Positions 43,663-50,498 of a stretch of DNA of 64,000 bases are shown here, piece by piece; the first letter of the stretch is position 1; each line of letters starts with the position of its first letter. The translations under genes and the position numbers were made by a program. The notes under the pieces are model-generated. The model saw nothing but the letters and a program-made list of their open reading frames with translations. It was not told the DNA's origin and searched no databases. This stretch comes from an uncultured Lachnospiraceae bacterium (GTDB lineage: Bacteria > Bacillota > Clostridia > Lachnospirales > Lachnospiraceae): NCBI GenBank assembly GCA_910579805.1, contig CAJTWM010000001.1, forward strand, positions 310,001-374,000, read 5' to 3'.

Positions 43663-43934
43663 TAGGACACGAAGTATTCCACAGCGTTATTGGGGAAAAA
43701 TTCTTTAAATTCTCCATATAATTGAGCCGCCAACGTCTTGTTGCGGGCCAGCACCAGGGTCGGCTTGTTCAGCGCCTGGATAATGTTTGCCATGGTAAAG
43801 GTCTTGCCGAAGCCTATGACGCCCAGCAAGATCTGGAATTGGTTGCCCTCCCGGAAGCCCTTCACCAGCTTATCAATAGCCTGGGGCTGATCGCCGGTAG
43901 GGACGTATTGTGATACTAATTTAAAATGATCCAT
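43663..43934 (-). pseudogene. uvrB 5' fragment 1 (90 codons)
   Basis: The frame encodes 90 residues that align without gaps to residues 1-90 of the intact UvrB; roughly 70 are identical. It ends at EYFVS, followed by TAG made from the first two bases of codon 91 and a foreign G. The Walker A is altered (GVIGFGKT), so it cannot be functional. The divergence from the resident gene points to a different source strain or species. The DNA is visibly richer in G+C than the cargo on both sides. Confidence 0.92.
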
Positions 43935-43963
43935 GATAATAATCTCCTCAAAGCAATAAAAAA

Positions 43964-44818
43964 TTACCTATAAGAACTCAATGACTTCGTAATCAATATT
44001 GGTTCTTTCAAATTATAACCCCGCTCTGTATCATAATAATTATATTTTCTTAAAACTTGCGCAACGTCTTGTAATTCTACCTTAGCCTTAGGTCCAATCC
44101 ATATTTCTTTGACAAAATCTTCTTTAATATTTGAAAAGTACAACTCCATATATGAAATTAATCTCCCATTAGCAACTCTGAATTTAGGCTCTGAAAATGT
44201 AAAATTTCCCACTTTCATTTCATATCCATATGGACATGCATTTAATATCAAACGCCATTCTTCTTCCTCTGCAAAACTAGGATGTTTACATAAAGAAAAT
44301 TCCGTTTTGTAATTTAAATTAAATTCAAATCCTAAATGTTGGACTTCTTTTTTCTCCATTCTTTTTAAGATTTCTTTAGCAATTTTTTCAGTATACTTCT
44401 CTTGTTTATTCTTATCGTAAATCACTTTAGCAAATTTTAAATTATTTTTCATAAATTGGGGTAATTGTTCAAGCACTTTTTTATTAAATCCTATAGCCAT
44501 CCCTTTGCCATCATCCGCATACCCTCTCCACTGACTAAGACAATCTTTCTTTTCCGAAAAGCAAAGCGCATATGTCAGCACTGGATCAGGCACGTCATTA
44601 TATATTTCATATCCAGCTTTCCACTCATGAATTATCCCTGTATCATTTTCTATCTCTCTCTCAATTATATCTTTAATTTGATTCCTACCATAAATACACT
44701 CTACACCATCATTTAATTTACTAATATCTGACATCCACAAAGATGCATTCTGTATAATACTTAAAAATCCCTGAAGTGTGCAATAGTGATATACGATATC
44801 TAGCTCTTCTTCCTTCAT
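43964..44818 (-). CDS. DUF2971 family protein
   Basis: This 284-residue protein has the DUF2971 pattern: IVYHYCTLQGFLSIIQN near the start, LWMSDISKLND, CLSQWRGYADDGKGMAIGF and an EEEWRLI motif near residue 185. The function of the family is unknown; it is often found in defence islands and mobile regions. GAGAGG lies 6 nt before ATG 44818. It follows the RhuM-like gene by 50 nt and ends 29 nt before uvrB fragment 1. Confidence 0.8.
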   Translation of the reverse strand: MKEEELDIVYHYCTLQGFLSIIQNASLWMSDISKLNDGVECIYGRNQIKDIIEREIENDTGIIHEWKAGYEIYNDVPDPVLTYALCFSEKKDCLSQWRGYADDGKGMAIGFNKKVLEQLPQFMKNNLKFAKVIYDKNKQEKYTEKIAKEILKRMEKKEVQHLGFEFNLNYKTEFSLCKHPSFAEEEEWRLILNACPYGYEMKVGNFTFSEPKFRVANGRLISYMELYFSNIKEDFVKEIWIGPKAKVELQDVAQVLRKYNYYDTERGYNLKEPILITKSLSSYR

Positions 44819-44868
44819 CTTCTACCTCTCTTATAATTTTTATTTCAAGTTCATTGTTTCAAACTTTA

Positions 44869-45870
44869 TTATTCCCCCTTCAAAAATCTCTCTACCTCCC
44901 GGTCAAACTCCGAAATATACTCTTTATCCTGTTTTACTCGAAATACCTCATATTCCTTCTCCGCTTTTTTCATAGCGGCTTCATGCGATATTTTCCCTTT
45001 TCCATCCAACACTTCCCGTCGATTGTTTACAAGAAACTGATTTGTCTGCTCCACCCAATCCTGCATACTCATTAAAATCTCATCTTCTGCCATTAGTTCA
45101 GCATAATCAATGAACATGGTTACCAGTCTATTTAAACGGGACAATTCCCTTTCACTTAAATAATTTTTGGCAATACCTATATCCCGCTTTAGCACTTTTC
45201 CATCTGGCGCATCCTTCCATGTTGTCAACCCCATAGTCGGCTTTTCTGAATCTGCACGCTCATGTATTAATTCAGCCGCCGTCTTTCCAGTAACTGCAAA
45301 ATGAAGCTTATTCTGAACAAAGGCATAAAAATTCTTTGTAATTTTACTATTTTTATCATAATCATAGCTACATTGTTCAAATATATCCGTGATTTTCTGA
45401 TAAGCTCTACGCTCACTTGCCCTGATTTCCCGGATACGTTCTAATAATTCATCAAAATAATCTTTTCCGAAGGGTTTTCCATTTTTCAACATATCATCAT
45501 TTAACACAAAACCCTTAATAATATACTCCTTTAATGTTTTCGTTGCCCACTGCCGAAATCTGGTAGCCTTTTTTGAATTTACGCGATACCCTACAGCAAT
45601 AATCGCATCCAGATTATAAAATTCCTGCATACGCTTAACATTTCTCTGTCCCTCTTTTTGAACTATTTCCATTTTGGAAACAGTTGATTTTTTTATTAGT
45701 TCTTCTTCTTCATATATATTAGTTAAATGTTTAGAAATCGCAGGTACATTTACATCAAACAATTCTGCCATTGCCTTTTGCGTCATCCAAAACGTCTCAT
45801 TTTCAAAAATAACATTTACACATATATTTGTATTTTCTATCTGATATAATATAATTTCGTGTTGATTCAT
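44869..45870 (-). CDS. RhuM-family protein
   Basis: The protein is 333 residues from ATG 45870, with GGAG 7 nt upstream; the frame is open for 49 more codons through the tail element but lacks a ribosome site there. It shows the RhuM/DUF4062-like N-terminal DNA-binding pattern: TFWMTQKAMAELFDVNVPAI, VGYRVNSKKATRFRQWATKTL (KilA/Bro-like helix), and a C-terminal HFAVTGKTAAELI segment. RhuM proteins were first noted in a Salmonella pathogenicity island and occur widely in mobile and defence islands; their role is unknown. Confidence 0.85.
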   Translation of the reverse strand: MNQHEIILYQIENTNICVNVIFENETFWMTQKAMAELFDVNVPAISKHLTNIYEEEELIKKSTVSKMEIVQKEGQRNVKRMQEFYNLDAIIAVGYRVNSKKATRFRQWATKTLKEYIIKGFVLNDDMLKNGKPFGKDYFDELLERIREIRASERRAYQKITDIFEQCSYDYDKNSKITKNFYAFVQNKLHFAVTGKTAAELIHERADSEKPTMGLTTWKDAPDGKVLKRDIGIAKNYLSERELSRLNRLVTMFIDYAELMAEDEILMSMQDWVEQTNQFLVNNRREVLDGKGKISHEAAMKKAEKEYEVFRVKQDKEYISEFDREVERFLKGE

Positions 45871-45921
45871 ATCTGCTCTCCATTTCCATCTAATAATAAT
45901 ATTATTATTAGATAGTCCATT

Positions 45922-46056
45922 ACACGAATCCAGGTCACAAACTCCACCCGTCCGCCTAGTGTTATTTCGTCCATAGTCCCCCATCTTGTCCACAAAATAC
46001 GGTACAATCAGCACCAAATAACACTAAATAATGCGGTTTTCACCCTGTCCCCAAAT
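45922..46056 (-). repeat. Conserved tail element, copy 2, with an 11-bp perfect inverted repeat
   Basis: This follows uvrB fragment 2 directly. Its part 45922-45999 matches copy 3 at roughly nine of ten positions. TAGTGTTATTT (45957-45967 as plus strand) and AAATAACACTA (46016-46026) form a perfect 11-bp inverted repeat around about 48 nt, so the element can fold into a large hairpin. Confidence 0.7.
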
Positions 46057-46563
46057 TAGGACACAAAATACTCTACCGCATTCTCAAGGAACATCTCCTT
46101 GAATTCTCCGTAGAGCTGCGCCGCAAGCGTCTTGTTGTGGGCGATGACCAGCGTCGGCTTCTGCAACTCCTGAATGACATTCGCCATCGTAAATGTCTTG
46201 CCGGAACCCGTAACCCCCCTAGTGCCTTGTCTTGTTGATAATTAGGCAAACCTACTTGTCTATTCGCCCATCTGCGGCGTTAGATTTTCTAGTCGTAGCC
46301 ACTGCTACGCCGTCGAAAATCTGCCTTGCAGATGAACGAATATCCTGCGTAGTTTTGCCTAATTATCAACAAGACACTAGTAAAGTCTGGAATTGGTTGA
46401 TCTCCTTGAAGCCTTTAACCAGCTCGACGATGGCCTGCGGCTGGTCGCCTGTGGGCCTATAGGGAGCTTGTAATTTAAAAGCATACCCGTCTTTTGGGTC
46501 GCTTTTATGAGCAAGCAATTGACCGCTGTCAGCGGATTGCGAATTTCCTCTTTTATCTGCCAT
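46057..46563 (-). pseudogene. uvrB 5' fragment 2, interrupted by a MITE
   Basis: ATG 46563 has GGAGG 7 nt upstream and encodes MADKRGNSQSADSGQLLAH, an N-terminal extension absent from the resident UvrB, then YRPTGDQPQAI and so on. It is split at codon TTA-CTA-G by a 154-bp insertion and ends at EYFVS plus TAA, the same break in codon 91 as fragment 1. Two extra C/G bases lie next to the insertion. It is non-functional and derives from a uvrB with a different N-terminus. Confidence 0.92.
46223..46376. mobile_element. Fold-back MITE with 23-bp terminal inverted repeats and CTAG target duplication
   Basis: TGTCTTGTTGATAATTAGGC plus AAA at 46228-46250 is repeated perfectly in inverse at 46354-46376. 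CTAG flanks both sides (46219-46222 and 46377-46380), whereas the intact uvrB has one CTAG at this place. The interior is also palindromic (TATTCG..CATCTGC and GCAGATG..CGAATA, AGATTTTC and GAAAATCT). It encodes no protein. Confidence 0.88.
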
Positions 46564-46651
46564 ATGAAAACCTCCAATTTGTGACCGGGCATTCGTCAAC
46601 TGATCCTACAAGCAGGGCATTTTCCTCATTGTTACCGCGCAAAAAGTTTGC

Positions 46652-46721
46652 TTATTCGCCTGAAATTTGTATAATTTGATTTTCAATTTGTGTAAAATGG
46701 ACTTACAAAGCTGGCGAATAA
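46652..46721. repeat. Inverted repeat and paired 11-bp direct repeats upstream of uvrB fragment 2
   Basis: TTATTCGCC and GGCGAATAA form a perfect 9-bp inverted repeat 70 bp across. Inside it AATTTGTATAA and AATTTGTGTAA repeat with a 21-bp period. It may be a regulator-binding region left from the source of this fragment. The rest of the 46564-46851 gap shows nothing else I recognise. Confidence 0.5.
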
Positions 46722-46851
46722 ACATTAAAATAGCAATTATGTGAATGTCGGTCACAAAACCGTATTTTTGAAACGAAACAACACTGAATAACTCCAGCCA
46801 GTACAGATAGTATTATCCAGTCATTTGGTTTTTCATTATAACATATAAGTC

Positions 46852-46896
46852 AAAAAAAGTACAGACCAAAATCGAACTTTTGTTCTGCACTTTTTT
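46852..46896. terminator. Bidirectional intrinsic terminator after the truncated DUF1016 gene
   Basis: AAAAAAGTGCAGA...TCTGTACTTTTTTT with an inner CAAAAG/ATTTTG stem forms a long hairpin with A- and T-runs at both sides, so it can work in both directions. Confidence 0.85.
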
Positions 46897-46936
46897 ATAT
46901 CCTTTTTTGTGATTTGGTTATGCCAGTATCTTAGTT

Positions 46937-47437
46937 TCATGCAAGCCTTTCATATAGAGAACTGCCATATAGCCTTCCAAGTTCATCCTTGCTCCATCCA
47001 TTCTTATATGTTTCTATTTCATAGAAATGTCGCTCTTCTAAATTGTTTATTCGCATTAAAATAAGGTAATGCGACCAGCTTAAGTAAAAACGCCTGCCTT
47101 CATCATTCACGGAAAGTTGCTCTGAATGCGGAAAAGCCGTATCGGAAATCATATCTTTTGAATATACCACATAAAAACGACGCATAAGTTTTAAATTCTC
47201 ATACGAAAATCCCCTGCCAAATTCTTCTGTCAGCTGTCTGGACAACTCCTGAAAAATATATTTTCCATAGGTTGCACGCTCACTACCATTTTGCTCCTCA
47301 TCTATAATCATCCGACCAGCCTCATAATAGGAATAAACCATAGCCATGTTCACTGCCATACTCATTTTGCGTTTTGCATCCCGAAACAACTGCACAACTT
47401 GGCCAAAAAATTTATCACTGCTTTTCATATCTTTCAT
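46937..47437 (-). pseudogene. Truncated DUF1016 (YhcG) gene, N-terminal domain only
   Basis: The 166-residue frame matches the N-terminal domain of the DUF1016 protein at 42382-43482 (FFGQVVQLFRDAKRKMS and FGRGFSYENLKLMRRFY), and stops after GSSLYERLA where that protein continues into the nuclease domain. The PDDEXK half is missing. The start lies 16 bp from the end of the IS element, so the original promoter is also lost. It is a remnant, or at most a nuclease-free derivative. Confidence 0.8.
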
Positions 47438-47595
47438 TTCAAATATCTTTTCGGGGGTGTCGCAAAATCATCAAATTAGATGATTGAGCGGCACCCCTCG
47501 CCCTATGTGCAGAAAATCTGGAAAGTATCTTTGGGTGTTTGGGGGATTTCCCTGATTTTTGGCATACTTTAATAATGCTGCTGTTTTTCTATGGT

Positions 47596-48714
47596 TTATG
47601 CGGTCTCTTTGACTGGAAAGAAATAACTCCCTGTCCGGTCTTTTTGTATCTTTCCATGTAGTTTATTGATGTTATAACCCATGCACAGCAAAAGTATCTC
47701 TAGTTTTACTTTTGTTTTTCCGCGGAGCAGGAATCTTTGGAATTCATAGTCATTTTTCAGAACGCCAAAAGCTCCTTCTACTTGAATGGAACGGTTCATC
47801 CGATATTTGATCCCCGTTTCACTTAAAATGTTTTCATAGGATTCCTGCCGCTTCTCCAGAAAACTTTTGGAAATATATAACCGTTTACTGCCTTTTGCTC
47901 TGGTACATTTTTCTTTATAAGGACAACCCGTACAGTCCTCACATTCGTAAACAGTTACTTCCGATTCGTAGCCACTCTTGCTTTTCTGCCTTTTGATAAA
48001 AAGAGGGGACAATGATCTTCCGGCATGGCAGGTGTATGTGTCAGTGGTCTCATCATATCCCATGTTTTCACGTTTGCTGATATCTTTTTTAAAGCTGCGT
48101 TTTTTCCATTTCTCATAGGTCTGAGGTTTGATATAAGGTTTCTGTCTGTTTTCCCTTAAAAAGCTGTAGCCTTCTTCGCTTTCGTAACCTGAATCTGCTG
48201 TTACACTTGGATATCGGAACCCCAGTTTTTCTTCCATTGTTTTCAGAAACGGAATCAACGTCCATACATCGTTTCTGTCCTGAAAAATATCCACTGCAAC
48301 GATGTATTCGCTGTCTACACCTATCTGTACATTATATCCCGGTTTTAACTGGGCATTACGCATGTGGTCATCCTTCATGTGCATAAAAGTGGCATCCGGA
48401 TCTGTCTTACAGTAATTGTTCCGTCCCTGAAAACTTGCCGTGTGCCAGTCATAAATAGTCTGCCGTTCCAGAAACCTGCGGAACAGTTCCAGATACCTCT
48501 GGCTTCTGCTTTTTCTTTTTCCACTCCCGTGGACAAAAACAGTTCCGTCTGTCCTGCACTTTTCTTCCAAAAATCCGGATATCTTTTGTATATCCTGTGC
48601 CCTTGTTTCTGTGCCGACTGAAAAATCCTGTATGTATTCATGGTTCAGGAGCTGTACGGCATCCTGTATCTTCCGGAACATTTTTCTTCCCATTTCCCAA
48701 CAGACTTTTTCCAC
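47596..48714 (-). CDS. IS1182-family transposase, C-terminal frame
   Basis: The 372-codon frame holds the catalytic part of the transposase: DPDATFMHMKDDHM, YNVQIGVDSEYIVAVDIF, VTADSGYESEEGY (D), and the C-terminal NRSIQVEGAFGVLKND (E) with a cysteine cluster (CEDCTGCPYKEKC) typical of IS1182. It is in the -1 frame relative to the N-terminal part; the junction is an A-run at 48681-48685. Taken alone it lacks the DNA-binding half. Confidence 0.88.
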   Translation of the reverse strand: MEKVCWEMGRKMFRKIQDAVQLLNHEYIQDFSVGTETRAQDIQKISGFLEEKCRTDGTVFVHGSGKRKSRSQRYLELFRRFLERQTIYDWHTASFQGRNNYCKTDPDATFMHMKDDHMRNAQLKPGYNVQIGVDSEYIVAVDIFQDRNDVWTLIPFLKTMEEKLGFRYPSVTADSGYESEEGYSFLRENRQKPYIKPQTYEKWKKRSFKKDISKRENMGYDETTDTYTCHAGRSLSPLFIKRQKSKSGYESEVTVYECEDCTGCPYKEKCTRAKGSKRLYISKSFLEKRQESYENILSETGIKYRMNRSIQVEGAFGVLKNDYEFQRFLLRGKTKVKLEILLLCMGYNINKLHGKIQKDRTGSYFFPVKETA

Positions 48715-49202
48715 ACAAAAGTATACTTGTTGGCGCTGGCTTCCAGCTTTGTCCCGTCAATGAACACGGTCTCCTTTGACAGTCCACCAGCCCGTTCCAG
48801 TCTTTCTACCATCTGATAGAAAAGACTCTCACAGGCATCTGCCAGAAATCCCGTACGGAAACGGGCAATGGTACTATGATCCGGTGCTTTCTGTCCGGCT
48901 AACAGCCACATAAAGTTGATGTCACGCCGGCAGGCGGCCTCGATCTTTCTCGAAGAATAGATGTTTTGTGAATAAGCATAGGTCAGGATCTTGAACATGG
49001 TCTTGGGGTCTACTGCCGGATTTCTGCCTTTGGCAGAGTAAGCCTTGTACAGCAAGCTGTAATCTAATCCCTCCAGTTCGTGGCTCAGCAGTCGGACAGA
49101 ATCATCTTCAGGAACCAGACCTTCCAGGCTTAATGGCAAAACCAGTTGATAAGGCTCGCCAAATTCGGTATAATTTTTATGGTATTTTAATTTACTCGTC
49201 AT
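48645..49202 (-). CDS. IS1182-family transposase, N-terminal frame
   Basis: The 185-codon frame starts MTSKLKYHKNYTEFGEPYQ. It contains the DUF772-type domain (LLSHELEGLDYSLLYKAYS, VDPKTMFKILTYAYSQNIYS, DINFMWLLAGQKAPDHSTIA) and the first catalytic aspartate in TVFIDGTKLEASANKYTFVW. The frame is lost after KWEEK; a -1 shift at AAAAA restores KMFRKIQDAVQLL. It is either a one-base deletion or a programmed frameshift. Confidence 0.88.
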   Translation of the reverse strand: MTSKLKYHKNYTEFGEPYQLVLPLSLEGLVPEDDSVRLLSHELEGLDYSLLYKAYSAKGRNPAVDPKTMFKILTYAYSQNIYSSRKIEAACRRDINFMWLLAGQKAPDHSTIARFRTGFLADACESLFYQMVERLERAGGLSKETVFIDGTKLEASANKYTFVWKKSVGKWEEKCSGRYRMPYSS

Positions 49203-49377
49203 AATTTATTATACCACGGATGGCAGGTTCTTCGGAGCCTGCTTTTCTGTTTTCAGATACAAAAACGGAGCTGTTGCTCCGGTAGATTATTCATCTACTT
49301 TTGCAACAGCCCCGTCTTTTTATTTAATTATCCACTTGCTTTGTTTAATTTATCCATTTAATGCCATCTCATCCCTT

Positions 49378-49454
49378 ACACAAATCCAAGTCACAAACTC
49401 CACCCATCCGCCTAGTGCTATTTCGTCCATAATCCCCATCTTGTCCACAAAATA
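49378..49454 (-). repeat. Conserved tail element, copy 3
   Basis: The minus-strand sequence TATTTTGTGGACAAGATGGG...CACTAGGCGG..GGAGTTTGTGACTTGG matches copy 2 at about nine of ten positions, with one indel. It directly follows a 33-bp uvrB remnant. Between it and the IS (49314-49377) there is only A+T-rich sequence. Confidence 0.7.
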
Positions 49455-49487
49455 CAGCCCTGCGATTACCTGCGGCTGGCCGCCTGT
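49455..49487 (-). pseudogene. uvrB remnant 3 (about codons 13-23)
   Basis: Minus-strand ACAGGCGGCCAGCCGCAGG and ATCGCAGGGCTG match the uvrB stretch for TGDQPQAIAEL at most positions. It is joined directly to the tail at TATTTTGTGGAC, a string also present in uvrB as TATTTTGTGTCC. An internal deletion of a longer fragment explains the junction. Confidence 0.7.
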
Positions 49488-49495
49488 CTGCCGAC

Positions 49496-49524
49496 ATTAT
49501 ACCATTGAATAATTTATACTTCAA
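49496..49524 (-). promoter_or_regulatory. Strong sigma-A promoter facing the uvrB remnant
   Basis: Minus-strand TTGAAG and TATAAT are separated by exactly 17 nt. The -10 box ends 9 bp from the uvrB remnant and no intact gene follows. It may be the original promoter of the uvrB locus. Confidence 0.75.
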
Positions 49525-49552
49525 TAGTCTTTTCGAATATTTGTTCGTTTAT

Positions 49553-49600
49553 TATGTAAAAAAGAAACCTGCCGCAAATTTCTCTGCCCGCAGGTTTTCC
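49553..49600 (-). terminator. Intrinsic terminator after the small membrane gene
   Basis: AAACCTGC and GCAGGTTT form an 8-bp stem with a 17-nt loop, followed by TTTCTTTTTT on the minus strand. Confidence 0.85.
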
Positions 49601-49633
49601 TTTCTTATCTCAATATGTATTTTGCAATATGTT

Positions 49634-49966
49634 TTAAACCAAATCGTTCCACTGATCTCTTATTACTAAAAACGTGATCACCGGCAAAAGAACCGAGCTT
49701 GCAACTGCACGGATGATACCCGTACCTGCTATAATATTAGATATCATTGTAAGTAACGCGCATGCGCAGAGCATATAAAAGCCAATCTTTTTTCTTTTGA
49801 ATAAAAGCATCACTACTCCAACAATAAGAACCAGTTCCAATACGATACTGATAGCCGCAGCTGCCGGTACAACAAGAAGTAACGGAATAAGTGTAACGCA
49901 AGATATCGCATTTAATACTAAAACGATCCAAAGCCAAACTTTGGCGCCTGTTCCCCACTGCATCAT
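49634..49966 (-). CDS. Small four-helix membrane protein
   Basis: The protein is 110 residues from ATG 49966 or 49963 (GGGGGG upstream). Four hydrophobic helices cover most of it (VWLWIVLVLNAISCVTLI, AISIVLELVLIVGVVMLLF, KIGFYMLCACALLTMISNI, VLLPVITFLVI). No family is recognised; it resembles uncharacterised Firmicutes membrane proteins. It has its own terminator and lies just outside the uvrB-linked island. Confidence 0.7.
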   Translation of the reverse strand: MMQWGTGAKVWLWIVLVLNAISCVTLIPLLLVVPAAAAISIVLELVLIVGVVMLLFKRKKIGFYMLCACALLTMISNIIAGTGIIRAVASSVLLPVITFLVIRDQWNDLV

Positions 49967-50056
49967 TAGTCCCCCCTTTCCAAAATATTATACTTTAGAA
50001 ACCCTCATAAGTACTCTTTCATCTTATTCATTTTCCGCCGTTTTGTCAATTCCTTT

Positions 50057-50314
50057 TTAAACCCATGTAGGTTTTTGATCCTTATGCGTAAAATTTTTCA
50101 TTTTTCCGTTCAATTCTTCCAGCTTGTTGCTGTAATCATTTTTTTGACGGTCAGATAGTTTGCCTGCCTGAGACAATTCGTGAAAAAGAACCTCCATTTC
50201 TTTCAGGTTCATTTGTGCGGCATCCTTATAATTATTTTCAAAATTCATCTGAATCCGGTGCAATTTCTCATCCAATTGTTTGACTGCGCCGGCATTTCTT
50301 CCAAAAAGAGCCAT
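50057..50314 (-). CDS. Small charged helical protein, unknown
   Basis: The protein is 85 residues from ATG 50314 (GGAGGG 3 nt upstream). It is highly helical with heptad-like charge patterns (VKQLDEKLHRIQMNFENNY and LSDRQKNDYSNKLEELN), probably a short coiled coil. It has no signal peptide or membrane helix. No family is recognised. Confidence 0.65.
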   Translation of the reverse strand: MALFGRNAGAVKQLDEKLHRIQMNFENNYKDAAQMNLKEMEVLFHELSQAGKLSDRQKNDYSNKLEELNGKMKNFTHKDQKPTWV

Positions 50315-50399
50315 TTTCCCTCCGTTCCGTATTCCTGTTTTTATGATTCTTAGGATACTTTATCTTTTAAATTTATTATATCCTTTCACTCTCATTTTT

Positions 50400-50446
50400 A
50401 AGAAACAAAAGGCAGATCTTGTGACTTTGTAGATCTGCCCTATGTT
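50400..50446. terminator. Bidirectional terminator after the giant surface gene
   Basis: GGCAGATCT and AGATCTGCC form a perfect 9-bp stem around 11 nt, extended by AAGAAAC/GTTTCTT arms. TTTTGTTTCTT follows on the minus strand. Confidence 0.88.
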
Positions 50447-50498
50447 TCTTTATTATATATGTCATATTTTCGAAAATCGTATGGATTTTTTATCTCTT

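Larger units (their letters stand above)
47454..49313. mobile_element. IS1182-type insertion sequence, about 1.86 kb
   Basis: The ends are GGGGTGTCGCAAAA (47454, plus strand) and GGGGCTGTTGCAAAA (from 49313, minus strand). Each end folds into a two-step hairpin: AATCATC/GATGATT inside GGGGTGTCGC/GCGGCACCCC on one side, and GTAGAT/ATCTAC inside GGGCTGTTGC/GCAACAGCTCC on the other. It contains a transposase split in two frames. No target duplication is obvious. Confidence 0.85.

Noticed and set aside
43663..43934. Fragment 1 as a real small UvrB-related gene
   Set aside because: It has an altered Walker A (GVIGFGKT), stops at the shared break, and lacks every downstream UvrB domain.
45957..46026. 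Tail element as an integron attC site
   Set aside because: It has a hairpin but not the GTTRRRY/RYYYAAC core boxes, and no integron integrase is present.
46023..49487. CRISPR array
   Set aside because: The repeats here are uvrB fragments, tails and IS/MITE ends of differing size; there are no short regular repeats with unique spacers and no cas genes.
40283..49524. Island as a prophage or complete conjugative element
   Set aside because: No integrase, structural, relaxase or type IV secretion genes are seen; only cargo, fragments and an IS.
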